The position numbers and the translations under genes are program-made. From assembly GCF_903645315.1 (NCBI RefSeq), contig NZ_CAHJXL010000001.1, positions 2,346,001 to 2,410,000 of the forward strand: 64,000 nt of DNA, read 5' to 3'. Origin of the DNA: Victivallis sp. Marseille-Q1083 (GTDB lineage Bacteria; Verrucomicrobiota; Lentisphaeria; Victivallales; Victivallaceae). Under the pieces are notes generated by a model, which saw only the letters and a list, made by a program, of their open reading frames with translations, was not told the DNA's origin and did not search any database. Shown here one piece after another: positions 36,371 to 45,159 of this stretch; the first letter of the stretch is position 1, and every line of letters starts with the position of its first letter.

Positions 36371-37465
36371 TTAATCTTCATTCACGGCTGCGGTGCGCTG
36401 CCCAGCGGAAGTTCCGGGTACCGGGCCGGTGGAATCCCGCATGATCAGCTCACCGGCCCGGTAGAAAGCGAGAAAAGCCTGCCGGACTTCTTCCCGGCTC
36501 TTCCTGCCTTCCAGAAGATCGAGCAGATTTTCCGCCGCGGTCGTGCCGGTTTCATAGAGCAGATCGTCGGTGGCGGTCAGCGGGATGATGCCCTGGCGGC
36601 TCAACGCGCTGTCGGAGGCGACGATGCTGATATGATCGGGGCAGCGCTTGCCGTGGCGCAGCAGATGACGCAGGAAGCCGGTGCAGAACTGATCGTTGGC
36701 GATCAATGCCGTCGGCGGTTCGAGCTGATGAAGCCAGCCTTCGGCGAAAATTTCACCGTCGATGAATTCGTCGACCGCGCTGTAAAACGCCAGGCACAAC
36801 TCGAGGTCGTGGTAGCGTCGGTCCATTTTCAGCGTGCGGAGCGCCTGCTGGTAAACCGTCATCGTATCCTGATAATGATAGGGCACCAACAGTTTGCGGT
36901 GTCCCAGCCTGTAGAGATAGGCGATGATCTTGAGTAGCGTCGAATAGCTGTCCGATTTCAGCGACAGCACATCGTCCGGATAGTCGCCGCCGATGATGAC
37001 GAACGGGGTGCCGGTGTCCTGGATCTTCCGGATCACCGTCAGGTCGGTCGCCCCGGCGGCAATCAGGCCGTCGACATTGCGCTGCCAGATGTTGACCGGG
37101 ATGATGAAGTTGTTCAGCATGGACAGATCGTAGGTGGTGACCACCAGATGATAGTCGCGGCGTTTGCAGACTTCGGCGATCGCCGACAGGATCGAACTGA
37201 AGTAACTGTTGGCCAGGCCGAGCGTCACTTTGCTGGAAATCAGAAAGCCGATCTGGAACGATTTGCGGGTCGACAGCGCCCGGGCCGACCGCTGCGGGAC
37301 GTAGTGATATTTGTCCACGACGCCCAGCACCCGTTCGCGGGTGGCGCGGCTGATTTGCGGCCGGTTGTTCAACGCAGCGGAAACCGCCGAAATCGAAACG
37401 CCGGCCAGTTTCGCGATATCGCCGATCTTCAACGGCCTTTTTTCGTCGATTTCACCTTCGATCAT
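36371..37465 (-). CDS. LacI-family transcriptional regulator
   Basis: A ~364-residue repressor. Residues ~10-65 hold the LacI helix-turn-helix and hinge (I-G-D-I-A-K-L-A-G-V-S-I-S-A-V-S-A-A-L-N-N-R-P, then Y-V-P-Q-R-S-A-R-A-L), followed by a peripla_BP-type sugar-binding domain. The ATG at 37465 is chosen; an open frame to 37522 adds a polar extension. It is divergent from the GH20 gene. The shared 371-base region holds three copies of CTAAA(A/T)CG(T/A)TTTAG, one over its own transcription start, so it probably represses both itself and GH20. Confidence 0.92.
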   Translation of the reverse strand: MIEGEIDEKRPLKIGDIAKLAGVSISAVSAALNNRPQISRATRERVLGVVDKYHYVPQRSARALSTRKSFQIGFLISSKVTLGLANSYFSSILSAIAEVCKRRDYHLVVTTYDLSMLNNFIIPVNIWQRNVDGLIAAGATDLTVIRKIQDTGTPFVIIGGDYPDDVLSLKSDSYSTLLKIIAYLYRLGHRKLLVPYHYQDTMTVYQQALRTLKMDRRYHDLELCLAFYSAVDEFIDGEIFAEGWLHQLEPPTALIANDQFCTGFLRHLLRHGKRCPDHISIVASDSALSRQGIIPLTATDDLLYETGTTAAENLLDLLEGRKSREEVRQAFLAFYRAGELIMRDSTGPVPGTSAGQRTAAVNED

Positions 37466-37561
37466 CTTTTCATTGCTCCAGTCATGAAACGGCTGAACTT
37501 CCAAGCGGATCCGGAAAGCCAAGACATTCCTTTTTTTTGTTCAATTTTGAGGGTGTTGATG

Positions 37562-37575
37562 CTAAATCGTTTTAG
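37562..37575. promoter_or_regulatory. LacI-type operator O1 (CTAAATCGTTTTAG)
   Basis: A near-perfect palindrome with the central CG that LacI-family repressors recognise. It lies just after the -10 element of the LacI gene promoter, where binding would block autotranscription. Confidence 0.75.
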
Positions 37576-37585
37576 TGTTATAAGA

Positions 37586-37614
37586 ATATTACCAAAAATT
37601 TTTAAAAAAGTCAA
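37586..37614 (-). promoter_or_regulatory. Promoter of the LacI cassette
   Basis: On the minus strand TTGACT (37614-37609), a 17-base spacer and TAATAT (37591-37586). O1 lies just downstream. Confidence 0.75.
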
Positions 37615-37669
37615 CCCCCTTGTCAATTTTTTTCCATTTTTTTCCAGCATTTTTTTTTCGCTTGGAAGA

Positions 37670-37698
37670 TTGATTTTTCTAAAACGATTTACTATATT
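37670..37698 (+). promoter_or_regulatory. Promoter of the GH20 gene
   Basis: TTGATT (37670-37675), a 17-base spacer containing operator O2, and TATATT (37693-37698). Operator O3 lies 13 bases downstream. The untranslated leader is about 130 bases. Confidence 0.7.
37679..37692. promoter_or_regulatory. LacI-type operator O2 (CTAAAACGATTTAC)
   Basis: Same 14-base pattern as O1, placed exactly inside the spacer between the -35 and -10 of the GH20 promoter, so occupancy would exclude RNA polymerase. Confidence 0.75.
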
Positions 37699-37711
37699 AA
37701 GAAATCGCGAC

Positions 37712-37725
37712 TCAAATCGTTTTAG
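37712..37725. promoter_or_regulatory. LacI-type operator O3 (TCAAATCGTTTTAG)
   Basis: Third copy of the pattern, 13 bases past the GH20 -10 element, near the expected transcription start. O2 and O3 are 33 bases apart centre to centre, about three helical turns, which would put bound dimers on the same face. Confidence 0.7.
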
Positions 37726-37836
37726 TGCCTCGAGTGCGGACAACCGGCGCTGTCGTTCATGGTGAACGATGGCGTTTCCGGTTTGACTGTCAACGGAAAA
37801 ACTTTCGTCTTTCTCTTATATAAAGGAATCAGAGGC

Positions 37837-40548
37837 ATGAAACGAAAACTGTGGATTTTGTCGCTTCTTATCTTCTGTTGCTGCTGCTGCAGTTGGGCCG
37901 GCGAGGCGTGGACCTTGCGCGGCAGTTTGGACCGGAAAGGTCTGCACCTGGCAAACGGCCTGGAAACGATCTCGCTGGGGTCGCGGGTCATCGCGGTCGA
38001 TCCGGCCTGGAAACACCGTTTCTTTCTGCAGGACAGTCCGGTGGCGGTGACGACGGTGGAAAACGGTATGGTGATCACTTCGGCCGGGCCGGCCGGAGAT
38101 GCGGTGCTCGAGGAGTATTCGCTGCAGTTGAATGGCAGCCGGGCGCTGCTGACGCTGCGGATGAGTTTACCCGAAGCGATGCCGACGACGGTCGAATACA
38201 CCGCGATGCTGCCGGCTCCGGCATTGCTGGCCGGGGCGTCATATCGGGCGGAACTATGGGATGGCCGGCAGGTTTCCGGCGCGATTCCGGAGAAATGGAC
38301 CGACCGGCATAATCCGGAGACGCTACTGGAAGATATTCGCAAGGTCACTTTTATCAATCGCTACGGTTATGCCAGGATCGTCATTGAAGTGCTCGAAGGC
38401 GGCGCGTTGCGTCTGGTCGACCGCCGGGCGATTCCGTTTGAAAATCAAGAATGTTTCTGGCTCGGCGGGGAAATGCCGCTGACGACCGCAGGCCTGGCCA
38501 GCCGGATCGCGGTGACTTACGATCGCCCGGAGATCGTTTATGCCGAACCGCAACCGGGCGGCGCGTTGCCGGACGCATTGCCGGGAACGGCGGTGAAAAG
38601 GGTGGCCGGGGCGTCGATGCCGCCGTTTCCGTTGTTGCCGCAGCCGAAGGAAATCGTGCCGGGAACGGGGGAATTGCGGCTGCCGGAGGTGATTTCTATG
38701 TCAATCACCGGAGCGGCGGAAGCCGACCGCGGCCGGTTGCAGCGGGCGGCGGCGCGACTGTTCGGCCGGGAGACCGGCGCGACGGTAACGGCGGCAGCGG
38801 CCGGCGAGGCGCTGCTGAAAATTACGGTTGCCGACGCTCCGGCGCTGCCGGTTTCTCCGGACGGCTATCAACTGGCGATCGACTCCAGCGGCATTGCGAT
38901 CGATTCCCGCAGCGCCCGCGGCGCGTTTTACGGCTTGCAGACGATTCGCGGGCTGCTGCGCGACGGTGCGATTGCCGTCCGGACCATCCGGGATTATCCG
39001 GATCTGGAGTTTCGCGGCATTCATCTGCTGGTCGACGATCACTCGCTGGCGGTACAGGGGGAATTGATCGAGAAAGTCCTGGCGCCGTTGAAGATCAATC
39101 ATCTGGTGCTTGAGTGCGAGTACGCCGCCTGGGATGCGACGAAGGAACTGCACCGGCCGCAGGCGATCAGCAAGGCGGATTTGCGCGAACTGATCGAGCT
39201 GGCCGAGGAGAATTTTATCGAGGTGTCGCCGCTGCTGCAGACGCTCGGTCACTGTGAGTGGCTGTTTGTCGACGGCAAAAATCTGGATATGGCCGAAGAT
39301 GTTTCGTTCCCGTATGCGTACAACGTCTCCAACCCGGAGGTCTATGAGCTGATGACGGCGATTCTGGACGAAATTCGCGAAATGTTCCCGAACGCCCGCT
39401 ATCTGCATATCGGCCACGATGAGGTGAATATCTTTCTGAATTTCCCGAAACGGCCGGAAAATATCGCCCGCGGCATGGCGGAAATCGTCTACGACGACGT
39501 GATGTTCTATCACCGCTACGCAACCGGGCACGGCTGGCGGCTGATGATGTGGCACGACATGTTTGCCACCCATCAGGAGAATCCGGATATCGCCGGAGCG
39601 AGCGATACGCCGGAAAATCTGTCGGCTTTGCGCGACCGGTTGCCGAAGGACATCGTTTTTGCCGTCTGGCGTTACGAGCCGGAAACGGTCTATTTCGCCG
39701 ATGCGGCGGCGTTGCTGCAGGAAGGCTTCGAGGTGATCGGCTGTCCGTGGAACGCCTATGGCAATATCGAGAACCTGGCCCGGTTCTGCCGGGAACACGG
39801 GGCGCTCGGTCTGCTGCAAACCTCGTGGACCGGCTATTTCGGCAATCAAAAATTGTTGGACAGTGAATTTCCGCAGGTTTCCGCCTATGTCCGGGCGGCC
39901 ACCCGGAGCTGGAACGGCGCCGATGCCGCCAACGGGTATGACGATAATTTGGTGCTCGGCGAATTGCTGCGGCGGGGGGAAGCCCGTCCGTCCGGTCCCG
40001 GCGAATGGATCGATCTCGGAGCGGTGGCGAATTTGGAATTGACGGCGGAAGCCAACCCGTTCCTCAATCATCGCCTGTACGGGTTGGAGCAGTTGACGCC
40101 CGGGCCGTTCAACGTGGGCGACGGATCATTTGACCTGGCCGGCCGCGATGGTAAATTGATGGCGGTCGCGGTGCGGTCGCGGCTGCATCCGGATTTTCCG
40201 GCGGCGGTGTCGCTGCCGTTGAATCGCCGGGGCAAAGCGCTCTATTTTTTACAGTGGAGCATCGCTTGCGGCCAGAAAACGTTGACCGGGGTCGGCCGTT
40301 GGCTGGTGCGCTACCGGGATGGCGCCGAAGTGGAAATTCCGCTGCTGTACGGCAAGACGATTTATGATCCGCTCGCTCCGTTCAACTACCGTTTTTCCGG
40401 TTCCAACTGCCGGGAGCTGGGGGAAGGGCGGCTGTGGTTTACCCGCTGGGACAATCCGTATCCGGAAAAGGAGATCGCTTCGCTGACGCTGCAGAGCGGC
40501 CCGGCGGAATATCCGGTCTGTCTGTTGGCTTTGAGCCTGGAACAGTGA
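37837..40548 (+). CDS. Exported beta-N-acetylhexosaminidase, GH20 family
   Basis: A 903-residue enzyme. The signal peptide has five consecutive cysteines (I-F-C-C-C-C-C-S-W-A-G) encoded by a TGC-rich repeat. After an N-terminal beta domain, the GH20b-like domain starts near residue 260 (P-Q-P-K-E-I) and the TIM barrel near 380. The catalytic pair is D528-E529 in H-I-G-H-D-E-V-N, as in GH20 enzymes where Asp-Glu directs substrate-assisted hydrolysis of N-acetylhexosamine. The C-terminal ~250 residues are a beta-rich extension. I chose ATG 37837 (AAGGAATCAGAGG upstream) over the in-frame ATG at 37759, which would bury the signal peptide. It is controlled from the O2/O3 promoter by the divergent LacI protein. 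Confidence 0.92.
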   Translation: MKRKLWILSLLIFCCCCCSWAGEAWTLRGSLDRKGLHLANGLETISLGSRVIAVDPAWKHRFFLQDSPVAVTTVENGMVITSAGPAGDAVLEEYSLQLNGSRALLTLRMSLPEAMPTTVEYTAMLPAPALLAGASYRAELWDGRQVSGAIPEKWTDRHNPETLLEDIRKVTFINRYGYARIVIEVLEGGALRLVDRRAIPFENQECFWLGGEMPLTTAGLASRIAVTYDRPEIVYAEPQPGGALPDALPGTAVKRVAGASMPPFPLLPQPKEIVPGTGELRLPEVISMSITGAAEADRGRLQRAAARLFGRETGATVTAAAAGEALLKITVADAPALPVSPDGYQLAIDSSGIAIDSRSARGAFYGLQTIRGLLRDGAIAVRTIRDYPDLEFRGIHLLVDDHSLAVQGELIEKVLAPLKINHLVLECEYAAWDATKELHRPQAISKADLRELIELAEENFIEVSPLLQTLGHCEWLFVDGKNLDMAEDVSFPYAYNVSNPEVYELMTAILDEIREMFPNARYLHIGHDEVNIFLNFPKRPENIARGMAEIVYDDVMFYHRYATGHGWRLMMWHDMFATHQENPDIAGASDTPENLSALRDRLPKDIVFAVWRYEPETVYFADAAALLQEGFEVIGCPWNAYGNIENLARFCREHGALGLLQTSWTGYFGNQKLLDSEFPQVSAYVRAATRSWNGADAANGYDDNLVLGELLRRGEARPSGPGEWIDLGAVANLELTAEANPFLNHRLYGLEQLTPGPFNVGDGSFDLAGRDGKLMAVAVRSRLHPDFPAAVSLPLNRRGKALYFLQWSIACGQKTLTGVGRWLVRYRDGAEVEIPLLYGKTIYDPLAPFNYRFSGSNCRELGEGRLWFTRWDNPYPEKEIASLTLQSGPAEYPVCLLALSLEQ

Positions 40549-40747
40549 GCGGAAACATGGCCGGGTCGGGTCTAGTTGGATAAAAATCAAGTATATTTTG
40601 AAAAAAAATTGAACCGCTTTGATTGGTTGGAAATGGTGGATTCCAACTGCTGATTTCTCGTGGAAGAGTAAATTTGCATAAAATCTTATTTTGAGCTTGT
40701 AAAACGTAAATATTTCAAAAAAATCTATTTCCACCGCCGAGGTGTAT

Positions 40748-40776
40748 TGACTTTTTTATTTTTTTTTGCTATACTT
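40748..40776 (+). promoter_or_regulatory. Promoter of the second LacI cassette
   Basis: TTGACT (40748-40753), a 17-base T-rich spacer and TATACT (40771-40776), the same elements and spacing as at 14760-14788. Confidence 0.85.
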
Positions 40777-40803
40777 ACATCAAACGATAAATATGAATTA
40801 ATA

Positions 40804-40813
40804 GAAGCGCTTC
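40804..40813. promoter_or_regulatory. LacI-type operator (GAAGCGCTTC)
   Basis: A perfect 10-base palindrome with central CG, between the promoter and the LacI ATG. It differs from the CTAAA-type operator at 37.6 kb, so the two paralogous repressors probably recognise different sites. Confidence 0.65.
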
Positions 40814-40828
40814 GATTTTAAAAAGTAT

Positions 40829-41869
40829 ATGGAAAATAAACGTTTCAACATCGGTGATATCGCCAAACTGGCCGGCGTTTCGTTGTCGACCGTTTCGGGT
40901 GTCATCAATAACCGGCCGAACGTCAAGCCGGCGACTCGGGACCGTATCCTGCAGGTGATCAAAGAGTGCAACTATGTTCCGCAGAGTTCGGCCCGGGCGC
41001 TTGCCGGCAAACGTTCGAAACGGCTCTGTTTTCTGGTTTCCAGCAATGTTACGCTCGGCATGGCCAACGTTTACTTCAGCACCATCCTTTCCGGCGTCAA
41101 CGCGGTCTGCCAGGCCGGCGGTTACCAGGTCGTCGTCGGCACTTATGATTTGAGCAACATTTCCCGTTTCATCCTGCCGCCGGATCTGGCGTCGAACAGC
41201 AGCGACGGGCTGATTCTAGCCGGGTTGACCGACATCGCGGTCATCCGGGAAATCCAGAAGACCGGCATTCCTTTCATTATCATCAACGGCGATTATCCGG
41301 ACCCGGATATATTGACTTTGAACAGCCATGAGTCAATTTCCCTGACCAATATGCTGCTTCATCTGCTCAAGCTCGGACATCGCCGTATCATCATTCCGCA
41401 TACCGCTGCCTACAGCTTTCAAGCCTACCAGCGGGTGCTCGCCGCCTTGCAGCGGCTGGACAACTATCTGGATACCGAATTGATTCCCTGGCAGCATGAA
41501 CTGGATGAATTCGCGGCCGGGCGACTGTTGGCCAACGAGTGGCTGCTGCAGCGGCAGCAGTTTACCGGCCTGATTGCCAACGATCAATTTGCCATCGCCT
41601 TCCTGCACGAATTTCTCCAGCTTGGCGGCCGCTGCCCGGCCGATGTCAGCATCGTCGCCACTGAAAACTATTTTCTGCAATATTGCCAGGTTCCGCTGAC
41701 CGCCCTTGATGAGCGGGTTTTTGAAGTTGGCTGCCATGCCGCTACCCATCTGCTGGACCTGCTGGAAGGCAAACGATCCTTCGAAGAAGTTCGGCATGAG
41801 ATTGCCACTAAACCGATCATTACTAAGTTGATCGTCCGCGAATCGACTGCACCGCGATTTAAGGAGTGA
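40829..41869 (+). CDS. LacI-family transcriptional regulator (second copy)
   Basis: A 346-residue repressor, paralogous to the LacI protein at 36371-37465 over its whole length (I-G-D-I-A-K-L-A-G-V-S in both; Y-V-P-Q-x-S-A-R-A-L in both). The recognition helix reads S-L-S-T-V-S-G-V-I rather than S-I-S-A-V-S-A-A-L, consistent with a different operator. The ligand domain shares S-S-x-V-T-L-G-x-A-N-x-Y-F-S. The ATG at 40829 has no strong binding site. It leads a cassette of a decayed pseudopilin, a GH84-like enzyme, a truncated EEP protein and an alpha/alpha-toroid protein. Confidence 0.92.
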   Translation: MENKRFNIGDIAKLAGVSLSTVSGVINNRPNVKPATRDRILQVIKECNYVPQSSARALAGKRSKRLCFLVSSNVTLGMANVYFSTILSGVNAVCQAGGYQVVVGTYDLSNISRFILPPDLASNSSDGLILAGLTDIAVIREIQKTGIPFIIINGDYPDPDILTLNSHESISLTNMLLHLLKLGHRRIIIPHTAAYSFQAYQRVLAALQRLDNYLDTELIPWQHELDEFAAGRLLANEWLLQRQQFTGLIANDQFAIAFLHEFLQLGGRCPADVSIVATENYFLQYCQVPLTALDERVFEVGCHAATHLLDLLEGKRSFEEVRHEIATKPIITKLIVRESTAPRFKE

Positions 41870-41903
41870 ATTCTCCTCTTTGGTCAACTAAAGAGGAATA
41901 GAA

Positions 41904-42316
41904 ATGAAAAAAACTGTAATGAAAGAACAACCGGAGAAAGGCATTGCAGATTTCCTGCATCAATAACTTGAAAACTCTTAATTTGGGACATATTCTATAT
42001 GCCAACGATTACGATGACATGGTTCCGGCCGGATATTCCGGAGGCCGTTTTTGGCCGACTGCTTTAGAGTATGCCGGAGTGCTCATGGCGCCGCCAGAAT
42101 TCGGTGAGAAAAGTGATTGGGTCTGTCCGGCCAATGTTCATGTTCCATCTTCTTCAAGTTGGTTTTCCAGTTATGCCCGTATTCGGAATACGCCGCATTA
42201 ATCCGCTGGCGATTAATCTGGCCTTTTGGGATGGCCATGCCGCATTGACTGGACGTAACGATATTTGTAAGGAAACCACCGATGATGGCAATGCCGTCTG
42301 CAATTTTAAACTGTGA
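41904..42316 (+). pseudogene. Decayed pseudopilin gene lacking its leader and helix
   Basis: An ATG with an AAGAGGAATAG binding site at 41904 opens a 20-codon frame that stops at 41964. In a second frame the sequence reads I-S-C-I-N-N-L-K-T-L-N-L-G-H-I-L-Y-A-N-D-Y-D-D-M, the conserved part just after the helix of pseudopilins. After another shift near 42195 it reads L-A-I-N-L-A-F-W-D-G-H, the H-x9-DG-like end. The hydrophobic FTLIELL part is missing. The position, 35 bases after the LacI stop, matches the pseudopilin position of the other cassettes, so this is a broken member of that series. Confidence 0.8.
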
Positions 42317-42393
42317 TTGTTTCGTTGAAAACAGAATTATCCCTGCTTCTTTGCTGAAGCAGGGTTGCTCATTCATAATGACGAGGAAATCGA

Positions 42394-44568
42394 ATGCGCT
42401 ATTTTTTGCTTATGGCTGTATTGCTTGGGGGGATTGTTGCTCAGGCTTCTGCCCCGGTTGATCAATTAATCCCGTTACCGCAGCAGGTGGGCGACACCTG
42501 GCGGCGCCTGAGTGGTTCCTGGCAGTTTGAGTATGATGCTGACATCCCCTTGCTGGAGCTCGGAGTGAATTACCTGTCCGAACGTTTGATTGAGGCCGGC
42601 AGTCCGCAGGGCGGGCCGGTTCGGATTCAGGTTGGCTTATTGAGTGAGCCAGGCATCCGGAAACGGCTGCCGGATGCTCAAAAGCTGCTCTTGACACTGC
42701 CGGGGGAGGGCTATGTCATTCGTCCGACTGGCGATGGCGTTCTGGTGGCCGGCCGGACGCCCCGCGGCGCCTATTACGGTTTGATGACGCTGGCGCAGCT
42801 TGTCGATTCGGCAGGCCTTTGGGTGGCTGATATTCTCGACTATCCGGTCTGGAATCGTCGCTATTTCGGCGATTATGATTTCGGCGGCGCCGAGGGGTAT
42901 CTGGCGTTGTCGCGAAGGAAAATCAACGGCTTCGGGTTACAATGGCGCGATGAATGGCAGAAATTTCAGCCGGAACAATTGCAGAAGCAATGTGCGGCAA
43001 TGGCCGAGGCGGCCGAAAGCGGCCTGATGGATTTCATGCTGCTGATGCATTTGTATTCTTCCTGGGGAGCTCGGGAACTTCCGCAGTTCTGCCACAGCAA
43101 TCCGGCGCATGTCGAGCAGTTGATCGCCAAATTGCGCACAATGGCCAGGTGTGGCGTAGGCCATATCATGATTTGCGCTGACGATTGGACTCCGGTGAAA
43201 GACGGTAAATATATTCTGCCGACCGAGGAAGATAATCAGGCTTTTCCCGATGCGGCAAGTGCTCATGCCGCACTGATGAACCGGATTGTCGAAGAATTGA
43301 AACCGGAATTTCCGGCTCTGGAGTTTTCGCTTTGTCCGCCGCCTTACTCATTGTCACACGGCAACTCGGACCAGCGAATGGCACTGCGGCAGTACTTGAC
43401 TGAAGTCCATCGTCTGACCGAACCGGAAGTCAGACTGGTCTGGACCGGCCGCCACATTGTATCCGCCTCGGTGGCCCGCGACGATTACAATGAATTTGTC
43501 GGCTATCTGCCGGGCCGCCGGTTGTTTCTGTGGGACAACAGCGATTGCATCGAATCGGAATTTCCGCTCTGGCGGACGGTATTCTATCCCGGTTTCGAAT
43601 CTGACAGCGATGGTTTGATCTTTCTCAATTCCCATGCGCTTGGCGTGGCTGACAAGGCTTCGTTTATCTGGGAAAACAATGACTATTTGTGGAATCCCCG
43701 CCGGTATGAACCTGATCGTTCGTTCAAAGCGGCAGTTTCCCAGTTGTACGGCACTGCGGCGGTTGAGCCGTTGACGCAGTTGCGGCATGATGTGATCCAG
43801 TTGATGCACAATACGCCGGCGGATGCCAGTGTGCGGCAGGCCGCCCTTGATCGAATCAAAGTGGAACTGGCCGATGTCAAAACGTTGGGATTCTCGCCTT
43901 CGCGCCTGATGCGGATTTTGGAGGAAAAAGAGCAGGTATGGCATGCGGAGGTGCCGGAAATTACGATTCCGGTTCTCGAAATCGCCGACTTGCCGGTCGA
44001 ACCGGATCAATTGTCTGACGATTTCTGGGCGCGCGGTACCCGGTTGCAGCTTCTGCCGAACCATGGCGGTGCCGAGGTGTCCGCCGAATACCGGACGGAA
44101 GTGACGCTGCTGATCGCCAACGATTGTCTGTATATGCGTTCAACCCAGGAACAGCCGGCTTTGGATAAAATTCCGGAAGTCGCCTATGTGGAAGCGGCCA
44201 ATACAATCTGGCATTATCCGGAGATCATTGAGGTTTTCCTGCTGCCGCGTGAAGATGGAGATGCTTACGTGCATATGGGCTTTGATTTTGCCGGCCGCCG
44301 GGCCGGGGAATATAAACAAGGTGAAAAATGGCTGCCGGATTGGAAAGTGGCCGTTGAAGGCCGGGAAGACGGCTGGAGTGCCGTACTCCGGGTTCCGTTG
44401 TCCGAATTGGAACGCCTTCATCCCGAGGTGCCGTCACCGGATGCGGTTTGGCGTATGAATATCTTCCGGATTCCTTTCCAGGGACCGGTGCAGAGTCTTT
44501 CGCCGAGCAACCGTTTCCATGCGACGGAATTGTTTGCCCGTGTGCATTTTTCGAGCGGACAGGAATAG
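42394..44568 (+). CDS. Exported GH84-like beta-N-acetylglucosaminidase
   Basis: A 724-residue enzyme with a signal peptide (1-20, ending A-S-A). Residues ~25-140 are a GH20b-like alpha/beta domain (L-I-P-L-P-Q-Q, then G-R-T-P-R-G-A-Y-Y-G-L-M-T-L). Residues ~145-430 resemble the GH84 barrel, with the acidic pair D263-D264 in I-M-I-C-A-D-D-W matching the catalytic Asp-Asp of O-GlcNAcase/hyaluronidase-type enzymes. A C-terminal ~170-residue beta-sandwich resembles CBM9. It should release N-acetylglucosamine from glycans or O-GlcNAc proteins. Assignment to GH84 is by motif only. The next gene starts immediately after the stop. Confidence 0.8.
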   Translation: MRYFLLMAVLLGGIVAQASAPVDQLIPLPQQVGDTWRRLSGSWQFEYDADIPLLELGVNYLSERLIEAGSPQGGPVRIQVGLLSEPGIRKRLPDAQKLLLTLPGEGYVIRPTGDGVLVAGRTPRGAYYGLMTLAQLVDSAGLWVADILDYPVWNRRYFGDYDFGGAEGYLALSRRKINGFGLQWRDEWQKFQPEQLQKQCAAMAEAAESGLMDFMLLMHLYSSWGARELPQFCHSNPAHVEQLIAKLRTMARCGVGHIMICADDWTPVKDGKYILPTEEDNQAFPDAASAHAALMNRIVEELKPEFPALEFSLCPPPYSLSHGNSDQRMALRQYLTEVHRLTEPEVRLVWTGRHIVSASVARDDYNEFVGYLPGRRLFLWDNSDCIESEFPLWRTVFYPGFESDSDGLIFLNSHALGVADKASFIWENNDYLWNPRRYEPDRSFKAAVSQLYGTAAVEPLTQLRHDVIQLMHNTPADASVRQAALDRIKVELADVKTLGFSPSRLMRILEEKEQVWHAEVPEITIPVLEIADLPVEPDQLSDDFWARGTRLQLLPNHGGAEVSAEYRTEVTLLIANDCLYMRSTQEQPALDKIPEVAYVEAANTIWHYPEIIEVFLLPREDGDAYVHMGFDFAGRRAGEYKQGEKWLPDWKVAVEGREDGWSAVLRVPLSELERLHPEVPSPDAVWRMNIFRIPFQGPVQSLSPSNRFHATELFARVHFSSGQE

Positions 44569-45159
44569 TTGAACAAATCGATTGTCAATCTACATTCTTT
44601 TCTGGCCGGCCGGGGCGGTTATCACTACCTGTTTGGCGTCGCCAGCTTGCGGCCCGGTGGAGAATATGGCAATGTGGTAAGGTCCAAGCACAAGCTTGCG
44701 CGCATCGGATTGATTGATTTGCCGTCCAACCATTATGAAAGCCGTTCTGCCCTGGTGGTAAAGGTGTTGGCTCCCAATCCCTATTATGTGGCGGGGACGC
44801 ATTTGACTTTTGAAGATACGCCGGAGATGGAAACGGTGCGTGTCGAGGCGATTGATAAGATTGTTGGCTACATCAAAGCAAAGCGGTTGCAGCCGGTCAT
44901 GCTGATGGGAGATTTGAATTCTCCGGCCGACGGCAAAGTTGTTGCCCGGTTGCGGGAACACGGTTTTGTCGTTACGAATGACACGGTTCCCGGCGAATTG
45001 TCCTGGCCGGCCGACCGGCCTGAGATCCTGCTTGATTACATGGCATGTTATCCGGCGGATCGGGTCAAGATTATAAATCATCGGGTTGTGGATGAGCCAC
45101 AGGTTTCAGACCACCGCCCGGTATTTTCCACGATTAAATTCAACGAAAAAAAGGAATGA
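44569..45159 (+). CDS. Endonuclease/exonuclease/phosphatase family protein, N-terminally truncated
   Basis: A 196-residue frame beginning at TTG right after the GH84-like stop, with AGGA just upstream. The C-terminal EEP motifs are intact: G-D-L-N-S-P (about 123-128) and S-D-H-R-P near 183. Full-length relatives (~250-270 residues) start with an N-terminal T-F-N-x-R and Q-E-V-D metal site that is absent here, so this copy lacks the first ~60 residues and is probably inactive or the remnant of a deletion joining the two genes. EEP enzymes cleave phosphodiesters in nucleic acids or lipids. It overlaps the next gene by four bases. Confidence 0.65.
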   Translation: MNKSIVNLHSFLAGRGGYHYLFGVASLRPGGEYGNVVRSKHKLARIGLIDLPSNHYESRSALVVKVLAPNPYYVAGTHLTFEDTPEMETVRVEAIDKIVGYIKAKRLQPVMLMGDLNSPADGKVVARLREHGFVVTNDTVPGELSWPADRPEILLDYMACYPADRVKIINHRVVDEPQVSDHRPVFSTIKFNEKKE

